Assembly: GCA_011799875.1 (NCBI GenBank)
Contig: CM022298.1
Location: 259,587,757-259,651,756, forward strand
Origin: Thinopyrum elongatum
Taxonomy: Eukaryota; Streptophyta; Magnoliopsida; Poales; Poaceae
Length of the DNA stretch: 64,000 nucleotides
Direction: 5' to 3'
Both the position numbers and the translations under genes were made by a program. The notes under the pieces were generated by a model, which worked only from the letters and a program-made list of their open reading frames with translations, searched no databases and was not told where the DNA came from. How positions within the stretch are numbered: position 1 is the first letter of the stretch; each line of letters begins with the position of its first letter. Positions 31,656 through 43,778 of this stretch are shown piece by piece.

Positions 31656-33875
31656 GAAAGCGCGCTCGTTGCCTTCCTGCGGGCGAATATCGATGTGTTT
31701 GCCTGGTAACCATCTGATATCCCCGGTGTTCCCAGGGAGGTAATCGAGCACCACCTTACTGTCTGCCCACATGCCCGGCCCATCAAGTAGAAGATTCAGA
31801 AGCAGGCCTTGGAACGGCAGCAGTTCATTGCCAAGGAAATCAAGAAACTTGAAGCAGCTGGTTTGGTCAGAGGAGTACTGCATCCAACATGGTTAGCAAA
31901 CCCAGTGGTTGTGCGCAAGGCTAATGGAAAATGTAGGCTTTGCATAGATTTTACGGATCTGAACAAGGCATGCCCAAAGGACCCATTTCCCTTGCCACGC
32001 ATCGACCAGATCATGGATTCTACTTCAGGATGTGAGTTGCTCTCTTTTCTGGATGCATACTCTGGATACCAACAGATTTTTATGTCCAAAGAAGACGAAG
32101 AAAAGACCTCATTCATCACCCCATGCGGCACGTACTGCTATGTGCGCATGCCTTTCGGGTTGAAGAGTGCTGGGTCCACTTTTGCAAGAGCAGTCCAGAT
32201 TGGCTTTGAACCACAGTTGCACAGGAACATTGAAGCCTATATGGATGATATTGTGGTCAAAACCAAGGACAGATCAACCCTCATTCAGGATTTAGAACAG
32301 ACATTTGCTAATCTGCGCAAGATCAACTTGAAGCTGAATCCGGAGAAGTGCGTGTTTGGCGTTCCCTCCGGCAGGCTACTTGGTTTCTTTGTGTCCCACC
32401 GTGGGATAGAGGCCAACCCCGAGAAGATCAAGGCTATTGAGCAGATACAGGCACCCAAGACGGTTAAGGATGTGAGGCGTTTGACAGGATGCGTTACCGC
32501 GCTTAGCAGATTCATCTCCATGTCTGCCGAGCGCGCCTTGCTGTTCTTCAAGATTTTGAAGAAGGCAGGACCTATGAAGTGGACCCGGGAAGTAGATGCA
32601 GCACTACAGGATTTGAAGGCCTACTTGTCTTCTGTGCCTACTTTGGTCGCACCCAAACCACAAGAGCCGTTACTGATATATCTGGCAGCAACTAATCAAG
32701 TGGTTAGTGCGGCCCTAGTAGCACAGCGGGAAGTGGAAGAAGCAGCCACCTCAGCAAGTGTCCCGCCAGGGGAAAAGGAAGAGAGCGGCCCGGCAAGGCC
32801 AGATACGGATCAGGACAAAGAAGAGCACGGCAGCGGAAGCAACCCCAAGGACACGGCAAGGAAGAAGGTGGTGCAGCGCCCAGTATACTTCGTCAGCTCC
32901 CTATTGCAGGGGGCTAGATCCAGGTATTCTCGCATGCAAAAGTTGATCTTTGGCCTTGTCATGGCCTCAAGGAAACTATGCCACTACTTCCAAGCCCATG
33001 AGATCACGGTTGTCACCCGCTTCCCGTTGCAAAGGATACTTCAAAACCCAGAGGCCACCGGCAGGATAGTGGAGTGGGCATTGGAGTTATCCAGCTTTGG
33101 CCTGAAGTTTGAAAGCACATCAACAATCCAGAGCAGGGCGTTGGCAGAGTTTATTGCAGAATGGACGCCAACCCCTAATGAAGAAGTACAGGAAACAATT
33201 ATCCCCGGCAAGGAAGCGCCCCAAGAATGGATCAAGTATTTCGATGGTGCCTTCTCCCTACAAGGTGCAGGGGCTGGCGTGCTCCTCGTGGCTCCCACTG
33301 GAGAGCACCTAAGGTACATCGTCCAGATGCACTTTCCCCGGGAGGAGGCAACCAACAATACAACAGAATATGAATGGCTTCCTGCCGAGCTCAGAATTGC
33401 CACAGAATTGGGAATCAAGAAGCTGATCATTCGAGGAGATTCACAACTGGTGGTGAGACAAGTCAACAAGGATTACCAAAGCCCATTGATGGAGGCATAC
33501 GTCGAGGAAGTGAGAAGATTGGACGAGCGCTTTGACAGGTTGCAAACAGAACACGTACCCCGTGCGGAAAACAGTATTGCTGATCACCTATCAAAGTGCG
33601 CTGCGCAGAAGCTCCCTATGGAACCAGGGACTTTTGTTCTCCATCTTACTCAGCCCTCCGTATCCCCGACAACAATGGACCAAAAGAGGAGGAAATTGGA
33701 CTCCGGCAAGCCTCTCCCGATAGAGCCTTTCAGGGCTCCTGGTAGGGACGCTGCCGGAAAAAACTCCCCTTCGCTTGCCGGGCTGCACCCTCCTGTCAGG
33801 CCTTTGGTCCCTGCAGTCAAGGGATGCGCCCCCACGAATGAGGAGGTGCCGCTAGTCCTCGTTGCCGAGCCTTAG
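31656..33875 (+). pseudogene. pol: Reverse transcriptase and RNase H of element 3
   Basis: Continues the frame after the shared stop. TAA 31707-31709 and TAG 31788-31790 replace Gln codons near the RT N terminus. From 31809 there are 688 open codons to TAG 33873-33875: RLCIDFTDLNKACPKD, the YMDD box (EAYMDDIVVK), the SSLLQGARSRYSR region and the second RNase H-like domain (IKYFDGAF, NTTEYEW, IRGDSQLVVRQVN). The usual Ala of NTAEYE is Thr. This is the longest uninterrupted coding segment of the element. Confidence 0.92.
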
Positions 33876-35120
33876 GCTCCAACTTGGGCAAGGCACATAG
33901 TCCATTTCCTCCAAACCGGAGAACTTCCCGAAGAGCAAGAAGAAGCTGAAAGAGTAGCCCGGAGGGCTAGTATGTATCAGTTTGTCAATGACACACTATA
34001 CAGAAGAAGGCCCAACGGTGTGAAATTGAATTGCATTTGCCGGGAAGGAGGAAAGGAACTACTGGCAGAGATATACAAAGGCATGTGCGGCTCCCATATT
34101 GGATCAAGGGCTTTGGTTGGGAAAGCATTCCGGCAAGGATTGTATTGGCCCACAGCCCTCCAAGATGCGGTTGAGCTCGTCACCAAGTGTGAAGCCTGTC
34201 AGTTCCATTCCAAAAATATCCATCTGCCTGCTCAAGCACTCCAGACAATCCCTTTGTCATGGCCATTTTCGGTCTGGGGGCTCAATATCCTCGGCCCCTT
34301 CCCCCGAGCTGCCGGGGGCTTTGAAATCTTATTTCTTGCAATCGACAAGTTTACAAAGTGGCTGGAAGTAGATGCCATGAGAAAGGTGACTGCTCAGTCA
34401 GCTATCAAGTTCTTGAAAGGATTGGTGTGCCACTTCGGGGTTCCCGCCCGGATCATTACCGACAACGGTACCCAGTTCACGAGCCGCGCCTTCATGCAAT
34501 ATGTTCAAGCCCTCGGAAGCAAGATCTCATTTGCATCTGTCGCACATCCCAGAAGCAATGGACAAGCTGAGAGGGCGAACGCTGAAGTGCTGCGAGGACT
34601 CAAGACAAGAATGTTTGATAAGCTGCGGAAGCACGACAGGCAGTGGATCAATGAGCTGTCGGTGGTTCTTTGGTCCCTCAGAACGACACCAAACTGAGCT
34701 ACTGGGCAGACTCCCTTCTCCCTAGTCTATGGGGTAGAAGCAGTTATCCCCACGGAACTCATTTACGGGTCACATCGAGTGCTTGCCTATGATGAAGTAG
34801 CGCATGAACAGCACATGCGTGACGATGTCGTGCTTCTCGAGGAGAACCATCTTCGGGCTGCTACGTGTGCTGCACGCTATCAGCAAGCCCTGTGTCGCTA
34901 TCATAGCCGCAGTGTTCATGCCTGGTGTTTTGATGAAGGCGACCTTGTCCTTAGGCGCGTTCAGTCCGCCAAGGGTACAAAGAAGCTATCGCCGAAGTGG
35001 GAAGGCCCTTACCGGGTAGTACGAGTCACCAGACCTGGCGCAGTCCCTCTGGTGACCGGAGATGGCATTCAATTGCAAAACTAATGGAATATTGAGCATC
35101 TCCGCAAGTTCTACCCGTAA
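33876..35120 (+). pseudogene. pol: Integrase of element 3 with altered catalytic residue
   Basis: Same frame as RT. The zinc-binding domain (GSHIGSRALVGK, CEACQFHSK) and the core (ITDNGTQF, NGQAERANAEV) are clear. The first catalytic Asp is Asn (AAT at 34284-34286, in WGLNILGPFP), where element 2 has GAC. TGA 34695-34697 replaces the Arg of TTPNRATGQ and TAA 35082-35084 lies near the C terminus; the final stop is TAA 35118-35120 after HLRKFYP. This protein could not catalyse integration by the known mechanism. Confidence 0.9.
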
Positions 35121-36364
35121 GGCGCGGCTGTCGGGCCCTGCTCGGCAGCCACCCTTTTGTACAGGCCTTGCCTTAGCTACATGTAACCCCTTGTACAAAG
35201 CCTGGCGAAGACCCTGAGCAACAGAGAAATAAATGAAGCGCTGGGGGCCCCCGACAAGTTGCATGCATGCATAAACATTTCATGAGCATTGCATGATTCT
35301 TGTAGATAGGTTGCATGATCATATAGATAGATTGCATTTGGCATCATGTTCATTTGCATAAACTGCAGGCTCCTGCCGTGGACTTAGTCCTAGGAAAAGG
35401 ATGCGAAGACAAGCCAACACTGCGGTCTCCGGCAAGCCAAACAGATAAGTTCCATCTCTTATCCATACATGTTCCGTGAGTAGAACTTGTGCATACAAAA
35501 ACCTCGCCGCCTCAGGAACAAAGGTGCTCCCATCTACTGACACGAACGCTGCTTCAGTCAGGATGGTCGTAGTGGCCTTTGGTCGAAAGGGATGGCGGGG
35601 GCCTAGTCTCTCCCAATGGTTCTATGCCCGACAGGCTCAGCATCATGGCAGCAGTCCCATGGGGGTGCTGGCAAGGTAGCTTACCGGGACCTACTTGTTT
35701 ACGTGAAAGTATGGAGGTGTTTCACCTCTGCATGGATGTCATACATGCACGAGTGCCCGACAAGCTTATCTTTTTCATTAATATGCTGATCAACAAGTAC
35801 AAATCTCACGGAACATAAACATGGATACAAGAGATTACACTATTTGAACTAAAATTTGGCAAGTGCCTACAGATTTAAGACTGAAAAAAGATAAGTGTCA
35901 TGTAAACTCCTCTCCTTATCCCTCTTTATCCCAGGTAGTGCGGTGGGAAGAGGAGAGCTCAGGAGGACTGCCCAAGCAGGAGCCCACCCCGATCCCGTCG
36001 TGGCTTGTTGGGTGCAGCCTGACGAAGATCGGGAGTGGCGAGGCTGCGAAGAAGGGGGACAGAAGGAGCGGCTCGGCGGTGCCCTGGTCACCATCTCCAG
36101 GACCAGTTAAAAGCCCCAGCACAAGCGCTGATAGGGAAGACCGTCGGAGCTCAGCTGGAAGACTGCTGGAGGAGGTGAAGGCACCAAGAGAGCGGCCCCC
36201 TCCCCGGTGGTCAGGAGCCTGGTGATGACGGTGCCGGGGAGGGGAGGGGAAGAACGGAATACGAGGCGGCAGGACGTCAGTACGAGACGAGCGCGTCGGT
36301 GCCCTCGTACTCCAACCTGACGGTCTGCATCCCGCCTTCTCCATCTTCCCTAACTTCATCTTCA
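35121..36364. other. Element 3 spacer after pol
   Basis: About 1.2 kb without a recognisable gene. It contains an AT-rich stretch (35260-35350, 35760-35900) and GC-rich sequence from 35930. Frames of up to 150 codons on the minus strand show no family and no conserved start. Confidence 0.5.
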
Positions 36365-36733
36365 TCAAAACCGCTCCAGGAAGACGCTGGGCCCCCAGCC
36401 CGGCACCTCCCCTGAAGAGACGGCGAGTGACTGCGACGAGCAGGACACTCGAGGCGCGCCGCTTCCCGCCTTGGCGGGCAGGAAGACGTCGCCGTCCTTA
36501 GCAAGAATATGAGGTCCGCCGGGAGGAGCAGTGTTGGGATTACCAAAGACCCCATACACTGCATCCCAGGAAAGCGTCAAGAGCCCCGGACACCTTGACA
36601 ATAGGGTGGAGACCACCAGCAATGCGCGGCACCGGACCAGACTCACTCCCCAAGCATCAGTACGAGCATTCGACATCGTCAGCAACTCCAAGCTAGGGCC
36701 TGGGGGCTGGCCCCAGGCTCTTCCTTTTAGCAT
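36365..36733 (-). CDS. Putative antisense ORF of element 3, unknown
   Basis: Minus-strand frame of 122 codons beginning MLKGRAWGQPPGP, placed about 70 bp downstream of a TATA box. It includes GLLTLSWDAVYGVFGNPN and GPHILAKDGDVFLPA. The next coding-like stretch (EDGEGGMQTVRLEYEG, ending at 36277) is in another frame. It bears no resemblance to the antisense protein of element 2, so if real it is a different gene or a captured fragment. Confidence 0.3.
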   Translation of the reverse strand: MLKGRAWGQPPGPSLELLTMSNARTDAWGVSLVRCRALLVVSTLLSRCPGLLTLSWDAVYGVFGNPNTAPPGGPHILAKDGDVFLPAKAGSGAPRVSCSSQSLAVSSGEVPGWGPSVFLERF

Positions 36734-36803
36734 ACCTAGAAGAAGCAAAAGGCGGAGGAAGAGTGGAATGTGGATGGATGCCTCCGCTCCTCCCCCGCTC
36801 CTC

Positions 36804-36812
36804 CTTTTATAG
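36804..36812 (-). promoter_or_regulatory. Minus-strand TATA box in element 3
   Basis: CTATAAAAGGAGGAG on the minus strand, about 410 bp from the 3' LTR. Its position and flank resemble the antisense promoter of element 2. Confidence 0.5.
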
Positions 36813-37205
36813 GCGAGTTGGGGCTGGGGGCTGATTCCCCGGTGAGTACCCGCCGTCCTCCTCCACCAATCCAAGAAGACCGGGCCCCTGCCTTGATGCT
36901 CTCCCGCACCACGCGCCTCCATAACCTACCCCACTCAATGCATGTAACATACGTGGCTGAGGATAAGGGCGTGGTGGGAAGAGTGAATTGGCAGTTACCC
37001 GCCCATGCGTTAAAGTCATTCATGGGCCATTGCAAGAATGGCCCCACTACAATTGGCGTTGCAAGGCGCGCGGGAAAACCGGAAACAGACCCGAGCTCAA
37101 GTTAATGGAGAAACAAAGAAGATCTCAAAGGGCGGAGCCGCCCTTACATTTTTTCCTGTGCACTGGTTAGGGCCTACCCCGACGACGCCCAGCGGCGTGT
37201 CTGTG

Positions 37206-37222
37206 CTAGGCCCGGGGGCTCC
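37206..37222 (+). promoter_or_regulatory. Polypurine-tract region of element 3
   Basis: GGCCCGGGGGCTCC directly before the 3' LTR, identical to element 2. Confidence 0.6.
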
Positions 37223-38130
37223 TGTCGATGCAACAGACCCTGGGTCTGTTGCACGGACTGTGCACAGGCCAGAGACAAGATTGCAAGACCAAGATCAGAC
37301 CAAGCAAGGAGGATCAATTCCTTTGAAGGATCCAAGAGCAAGTTGAGAAGGCCAAGGCGAGCCAGAGAAATGAGGCATCGCTAAGGGATGGGCCTACCTT
37401 GACCAGGCAGGCGAGCCCAGCAGGGTTGGGTTTTGCCCCGGAAGCATACTCCCAGATCGTCCCGGCAGGCCTGCCAGGGCTGGCGGAGGCGAGCCACTGC
37501 ACCGCTCCACCTCACAAGCGACGCAAGTCAGTATTCAAAGGGGTGTCAAGCTCCAAGGGGACTAAGTGGCTCCTTTCTGCCACATGGCAGCCACTTCCTA
37601 CAGCAAACACCACCATATGACACCCGTCCTAAGACGTGTCAAGCAAGCAGGCGTGAAGCTGGCAAAACAGCCCGGCAGGGCTTGCTGGGCAAGCTGTGAT
37701 GTGACACAGAGCGGCGCATTTAATGCGCTTTGTCAGCCTACAGAGTTAGGTATGATAGCACTGTTAGCTATCTAATCAGTACGCAAAGACTGATTTGCCA
37801 TTGTGGTGACCCCTTAAGCTATAAAAGGAGGCCCATGGCGACCGTAGAAAGGGTTGAATCCTCGCATATCCATACGCGTGTACCCACTCTCACCCCCAGA
37901 GCAACCTTGCCGGGCGGGTGTGCTATGTTTCACCACCATTATCCAGCATCAATCCACCAAAGCAGGAGTAGTGTTTTACGCCTCACGGCGGCCCGAACCT
38001 GGGTAAAGACTGCCCGTGTGATCTCTGTCGTGCTGCGCGACGCTTCTCCACTCTTTGTGCAATGTGTCCATCCCCCCGCCGAACCAAAAGGGGCTAATGG
38101 CCCCATAGGTGGCCGTGGTTTCCCACGACA
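37223..38130 (+). repeat. Element 3, 3' LTR
   Basis: Starts TGTCGATGCAAC and ends CCCACGACA, followed by TGCCT. It is longer than the 5' LTR by about 36 bp in net indels. Confidence 0.95.
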
Positions 38131-38222
38131 TGCCTCAAAATGGATCTCCATTCTTCCTCCATTAGATTTTGTTAATTTATCAAGCATTATCCTTGGAGTC
38201 TGTTTCCACTTGCGCCGTGGTG
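38131..38222 (-). pseudogene. First half of the transposase exon split by element 3
   Basis: Acceptor GTTGAACTAG at 38223. The exon reads PRRKWKQTPRIMLDKLTK and GGRMEIHFEA up to the insertion site, and its continuation (GLKRPCDATNS) lies at 27969 and below. Removing element 3 and one TGCCT gives 82 uninterrupted codons up to the donor GTAAGT at 27808. Confidence 0.85.
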
Positions 38223-38299
38223 CTAGTTCAACAACGAATATGGAAAGTGTTAGTGAACATCAAACTGTGAGAGTACATATAAAGGAGCATGCAACTGTG

Positions 38300-38655
38300 A
38301 CTTGACTCGGTCAGGTACTGTCTTGGTGTTGATGCTCATGAGGTTCATCTGATTTTGCCAAGTCCTGTTGTGTCAGCAGTGCTTCAGAAGTAGTGTTAGG
38401 TGTGAAGGTAGCTTGGGAACATGCCAGTTGCGCAGCAAAGGAACGAGTAACTCATTGGATGCCGGTACAGTTGAAGGGGATGCTGCAGCTGGTGGAGCAG
38501 GTGATACTGTGTTTGTAGATTTAGCCGCTGGATTTGGACCTTCTACTGCACTATAAGTACAAGCAGAATCTCGAGGGAAGATCCTTTTCCGTTGCACCCG
38601 ACGAGTAACACCATTCCCTACTATATTCTTTTCCTTGCACTTTTTTGACTTTGCC
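38300..38655 (-). pseudogene. Transposase gene exon with MAKSKK start block
   Basis: Minus-strand exon opening MAKSKKCKEKN, related to the AKSKKRKEK opening of the duplicated exons upstream. It encodes a Pro/Ala/Ser-rich stretch. After about 38440 the better coding text is in another frame (FTPNTTSEALLTQQD, ending in PSQ near 38300), so a frameshift is likely. It is the last and longest member of the exon series. Confidence 0.5.
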
Positions 38656-39231
38656 ATGTCAAGCCGTACCCACAACACAAAAGAATAAAATCGCTCTTCA
38701 AAACTCATTGATGCATGATACAGACAAGCAATACTTTGATGTAAGACAACCGTATGAGGAGGATGGAATATGTAAGAAAAATAGGACGGCGTGACATATT
38801 CACAGCTACCATGTGTAAACTAAGCAGAAGGATTTTCAAGAAAATAGAAGTAATGCAAGCTAGACACCATATGAAAGATGCAACCAATATCACTTTGCCA
38901 AGTTAAAAGTGTCTTGTCAAAAGTGGCATTTCGAAAAATTAGAAGCAGTACAACCTAGAAATCAATGCAAGATGCAACCACTATCACACTGCCAAGTTAA
39001 AAGCGTCCAATCATGGGTGATTGATGCGGGATACACAACAGCAGTACTTTGATGTAAGAACATGGTATGATAGATAGATGCAGTGTATTCTAGACACAGA
39101 AAGACATGTCATATGCACATGTATAACATATAAACTCAGTAGGTGCAATTTAATCAAAATTGAAGAAATACAAGCTAGACAACATATGCAACATGAAACC
39201 AATTATCACACTGTCAACTTAGAGCAAGCAC

Positions 39232-42200
39232 CTGCGATGGTGGAGTAGGGGAGATGAACTCATCATGTAGACTTGGGACTTCAACTGCATTAGCAGTAGT
39301 AGTGGCAAATCTAGAGAGTCTCCGTTTGCGTCGGTCCGGAGGACCACCAACATCCCCTAACTTACACTTTTCCTTCCTCTTTTTTGATATTGCCTTCTGA
39401 AGTCAAAACCACAAGAAGAGGAATAAAATTAGCTCTGCATAACTGGTTGATGCATGATACAGACGAACACTACTTTGATGTAAGGCAAGTGCATGATAGG
39501 AGGATGGAATATATACAAAAAAACGACAACATTGCATATTCACACGTACGATAGGAGGATGCAATATGTATGAAAAACAGTAAGCAGAAGGCATTTCAAC
39601 AAAATTAGAAGAAATGAAAGCTAGGCACCATATGAACATGCAACCAATATCACTACCAGGTAAAAAGTGTCTCGTCATAAGTGCCATTTCAACAAATTAG
39701 AAGCAGTACAAGCTAGAAGACAATGCAAGATGCAACCTACATCACACTCCCAAGTTAAATGTGTCTTATGGGTAAGTGATTGTTGCAGGTATAATTTGTA
39801 AGCTACGCATATGCAATTCAACAAAATTAGAAGCAATACAAACTAGACATCATACAGAACACGCAACCACATATAACAGTGCCAAGTTAGAGCAAGCACC
39901 TATGATAGTGGAGTAGGGGAGATGTGCTCATCATCTACACAGCTACGTTGACTGTCCAGCCTTGTGTTGTCTTACGAATCTTGTTGGGAGGATGGCGGAG
40001 TAGAATCTGTAGAGACCCTCTGTTTAGTTGCTCCGAAGGACCACCATCATCCACTGCCTTACTAATTTCTTTCAGCTCTATTGATTTTGCATTGTGAAGT
40101 CAAACCGATAAGAAAAAGGAATACAATTCATTCTTCAGAACTCATTCATGCATGATACTGACAAACACTACTCGGATGAAAGGCAAACACATGATACGAG
40201 GATGGAATATGTACGAAAAACAGGACGGCATGACATATTCAGACCTATAATGTGGTAACTAAGCAGAAGACATTTCAACAAATTAGAAGCACTGCAAGCT
40301 AGACACCATATGAAATATGCAACCAATATCACTCTGCCAAGTTCAAACTGTCTGGCATTTCAACAAATTAGAAGTAGTACATGCTACAAATCATATGCAA
40401 GATGCAACCAATATCACAGTGCCGACTTAAAGGTGCCTCATCATAAGTGACTGATGCAGGATACGAAAGAACAGTAGTCTGATGTAAGAACATGGTGTGA
40501 TCAGATATAGTATGTTTTAGAAACAGGAACAAGTGTCATATTCACAGGTATGATGTGTAAAGTAAGCAGATGCAATACAAAAAAGTTAGAAGCAATACAA
40601 GCTAGACATCATACGCAACATGCAACCACATATAATAGTGCCAAGTTAGAGCAAACACCTGTGATGGTGGAGTAGGGGAGATGTGCTCATCATCTACACA
40701 ACTACGTTGACTGTCTAGCCTTGCGTTGTCTTGCGAATCTTGTTGGGAGGATGGCGGAGTAGAATCTGTAGAGACCCTCCATTTCAGTTGCTCGGAAGGA
40801 CCACCATCATCCAATGCCTTACCAAATTTCCTTCTGTTCTATTGATTTTGCATTGTGAGGTAAAACTGACAACAAAAAGGAATAAAATTCGCTCTTCAGA
40901 ACTCATTCATGCATGATACTAATGAACACTACTCTGATGAAAGGCAAAGTCATGATACGAGGATGGAATATGTATGAAAAACTGGACGACATGACATATT
41001 CACACCTATGATGTGGTAACTAATATAAGCAGAAGGCACTTCAACAAATTAGAAGCACTGCAAGCTAGACACCATATGGAAGGTGCAACCATATCACTCT
41101 GCCTAGTTAAAACTGTCTCATCATAGGTGGGGTTCATCAAATTAGAAGCACTACATGCTAGAAATCATATTCAAGACGCAAACCAATATCACAGTGCCAA
41201 CTTAAAGGTGTCTCATCATAAGTGACTGATGTAGGATACACAAGAAGAGTAGTTTCATGTAAGAACATGGTGTGATAGACAGATATAGTATGTACCAAAA
41301 ATAGGAAGGCATGTCATATTCACAATTATAATGTGTAAGCTAAGCAGATGCAGTTTACACTAATTAGAAGCAATACAAGCTAGACACCATATGCAACATG
41401 CAACCAGATATCACACTGTCAAGTTAGAGCAACCACCTGGGATGGTGGAGTAGGGGAGCAGAGACTTGGAACTTGTAATGCACTAGCAGTACGAGGAGAA
41501 TCCGTACAGATGCTCCATTTACGTTGCTGTAGAGGATCACCATCATCGCCTTCCTTACTCTTTTCCTTCCTCTTTTTTGATTTTGCCTTGTCAAGTCAAA
41601 CCCACAAGAAAAAGGAATAAAATTTGCTCTTCAGAACTCATTTATGCATGATACTGACAAACACTACTTTCATGTAAGGCAGCCGCTTGATAGGAGGATG
41701 GAATATGTATGAAAAACAGGACGGCATGACATATTGACATGTATGATGTGTAAAGTGTAAACTAAGCACAAGGTGTTTGAAATAATTAGAACCAATGCAA
41801 GCTAGACACCATGAAAGATGAAACCAATATCACTCTGCCAAATTAAAAGGGTGGCCTCATAAATTTGTTTGACCAAATTAGAAGCAATACATGGCAATAG
41901 GCTAGAAATAATTTGCAATATGCAATCAATAAAGGTGTCTCATCGTAAGTGATTGATGCAGGATATAGAAGAGCGGTAGTTTCATGTAAGAACATGGTTA
42001 ACAGATAGATGTAGTATGTACCAAAAATAGGGAGGCATGTCATATTCACAGGTATAATGTTTAAACTAAGCAGATGCAATTTACCCTAATTAGAAGCATT
42101 ACAAGCTAGACACCGTATGCAACATGCAACCACATATCACACAGCGAAGTTAGAGCAAGCACCTGTGATGGTGGTGTAGGGGAAATGTGGTCTTCAAATA

Positions 42201-43778
42201 CAGAGCTACGTTCGATATCTTCATTTAGACTTGTTGTTTCTTGAGAATCATGTGGGGAGGATGAAACTGCACTCTTTATAAGAGTAGCGCGTCTCATACT
42301 AACCCACGGGCGTGACTGTCTCATCATAAGTGATAGATGCAGGATACACAAGAACAGTAGTTTGATGTAAGAACATGGTGTGATAGGCAGATGTAGTATG
42401 TACCAAAAACTGGAAGGCGTGTCATATTCACATGTATAATGTGTAGGCTAAGAAGATGCAATTTAGCAAATTAGGAGCAATACAAGCTAGGCACCATATG
42501 CAACATGCAACCAGATATCACACTGCCATGTTAGAGCAAGCACCTGGGGTTGTGGAGTAGGGGAGATGAGATTTGGAACTTGCACTGCAGTAGGAGTAGC
42601 AGGAGAATCTGCAGAGATCATCTGTTTCAGTTGCTCCAGAGGACCACCATCATCCCGTGCGTTCATCCTTTAGATTTTGCCTTGTCAAGTCAAACACACA
42701 AGAAAAAGGAATGAAATTTGCTCTTCCAACTTCGTTGATGCATGATACTGACGAACACAACTTTTATGTAAGGCAACCACATTGTATGAGGATTGAATAT
42801 GTACGAAAAACGGTAAGCAGAAGGCATTTCAACAAATTGGAAGCAATGCGAGCTAGACACCATATGAAAGATCCAACCAAAATCACTCTACCAAGTTAGA
42901 AGTGTCTCATTATAAGTGGCATTTCAACAAATTAGAGGCAATACATGCTTGAAATGATATGCAAGATGAAACCAATATTACACTATCAATTTGAGGGTGT
43001 CTCGTTAGAAGTGATTGATGAGGGATACACAAGAAAAGTAGTTTGATGTAAGAATATGGTTAATAGAAAGACGTAGTATGTACCAAAAACAGGAAGGCAT
43101 GTCATATTCACAGGTATAATGTGTTAACTAAGCAGATGCAATTTACCCTAATTAGAAGCATTACAAGGTAGATACCATATGCAACATGCAACCACATATA
43201 ACATAGCCAAGTAAGAGCAAGCACCTGCGATGGTGGTGTAGGGGAATTGCGGTCATCAACTACAGAGCTACATTGACTATCTTCATTTAGCCTTGCTGTT
43301 TCTTGAGAATCATGTGGGGTGGATGACACTGCACTCTTTAAAAGAGTAGCGTGTCTCACAGTAATCCACTGGGGTGACTGTCTCATCAGAAGTGATTGAT
43401 GAGGGATACACAAGAGCATTAGTTTGATGTAAGAATATGGTTAATAGACAGATGTAGTATGTATCAAAAATAGGAAGGCATGTCATTATCAAAGGTATAA
43501 TGTGTAAAGTAAGGAGATGCAATTTAACCAAATTGGAAGCAATACAAGCTAGACACCATATGCAACATGCAACCACATTTGACAACACGAAGTTAAAGCA
43601 AGCACCTGGGATGGTTGTGTGTGGCAATTGAGATCATCAACTGCAGAGCTACGTTTATTGTCTCCATCTGCTGACACTACACCCTTTAGAGCGCTGAAAC
43701 GCTTAGTGCTTATCGTTGAACTACACAGGAGCGACTTTTGTCTTTTCTTTTGTGTATTTATCAACAGTGCGTCAGAGT
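39232..43778 (-). repeat. Array of eight duplicated exon-intron cassettes in the transposase gene
   Basis: Minus-strand exons at about 43778-43606, 43381-43225, 42680-42544, 42319-42163, 41586-41437, 40851-40659, 40091-39901 and 39393-39232. The better copies start at an acceptor followed by AKSKKRKEK (a basic, nuclear-localisation-like block), run through DDGGP and Ser/Thr-rich text, and end in SPTPPSQ at a GTGCTTGCTC-type donor. The introns are also duplicated (ATGATACTGA, AAGCTAGACACCATATG, TGGAATATGTA recur). Cassette spacing is about 370 to 780 bp. Several copies have stops or lost splice sites. This is serial duplication of one exon with its flanking introns. Confidence 0.75.

Larger units (their letters stand above)
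27970..38130 (+). mobile_element. Element 3: Ty3/gypsy Tat-lineage retrotransposon, protease-deleted
   Basis: Complete element of 10.2 kb with LTRs of 872 and 908 bp, flanked by perfect TGCCT duplications (27965-27969 and 38131-38135). It is closely related to element 2 in gag and pol but lacks the long antisense gene and the catalytic part of the protease, and has Asn in the first integrase catalytic position. It inserted into an exon of the CACTA-like transposase gene. At least ten in-frame stops are present, most explained by C to T changes at CAA, CAG or CGA codons. Confidence 0.95.

Noticed and set aside
35863..36225. 120-codon plus-strand ORF in the element 3 spacer
   Set aside because: It has low-complexity Ser/Pro/Arg composition, no homologue in element 2 and no family signal.
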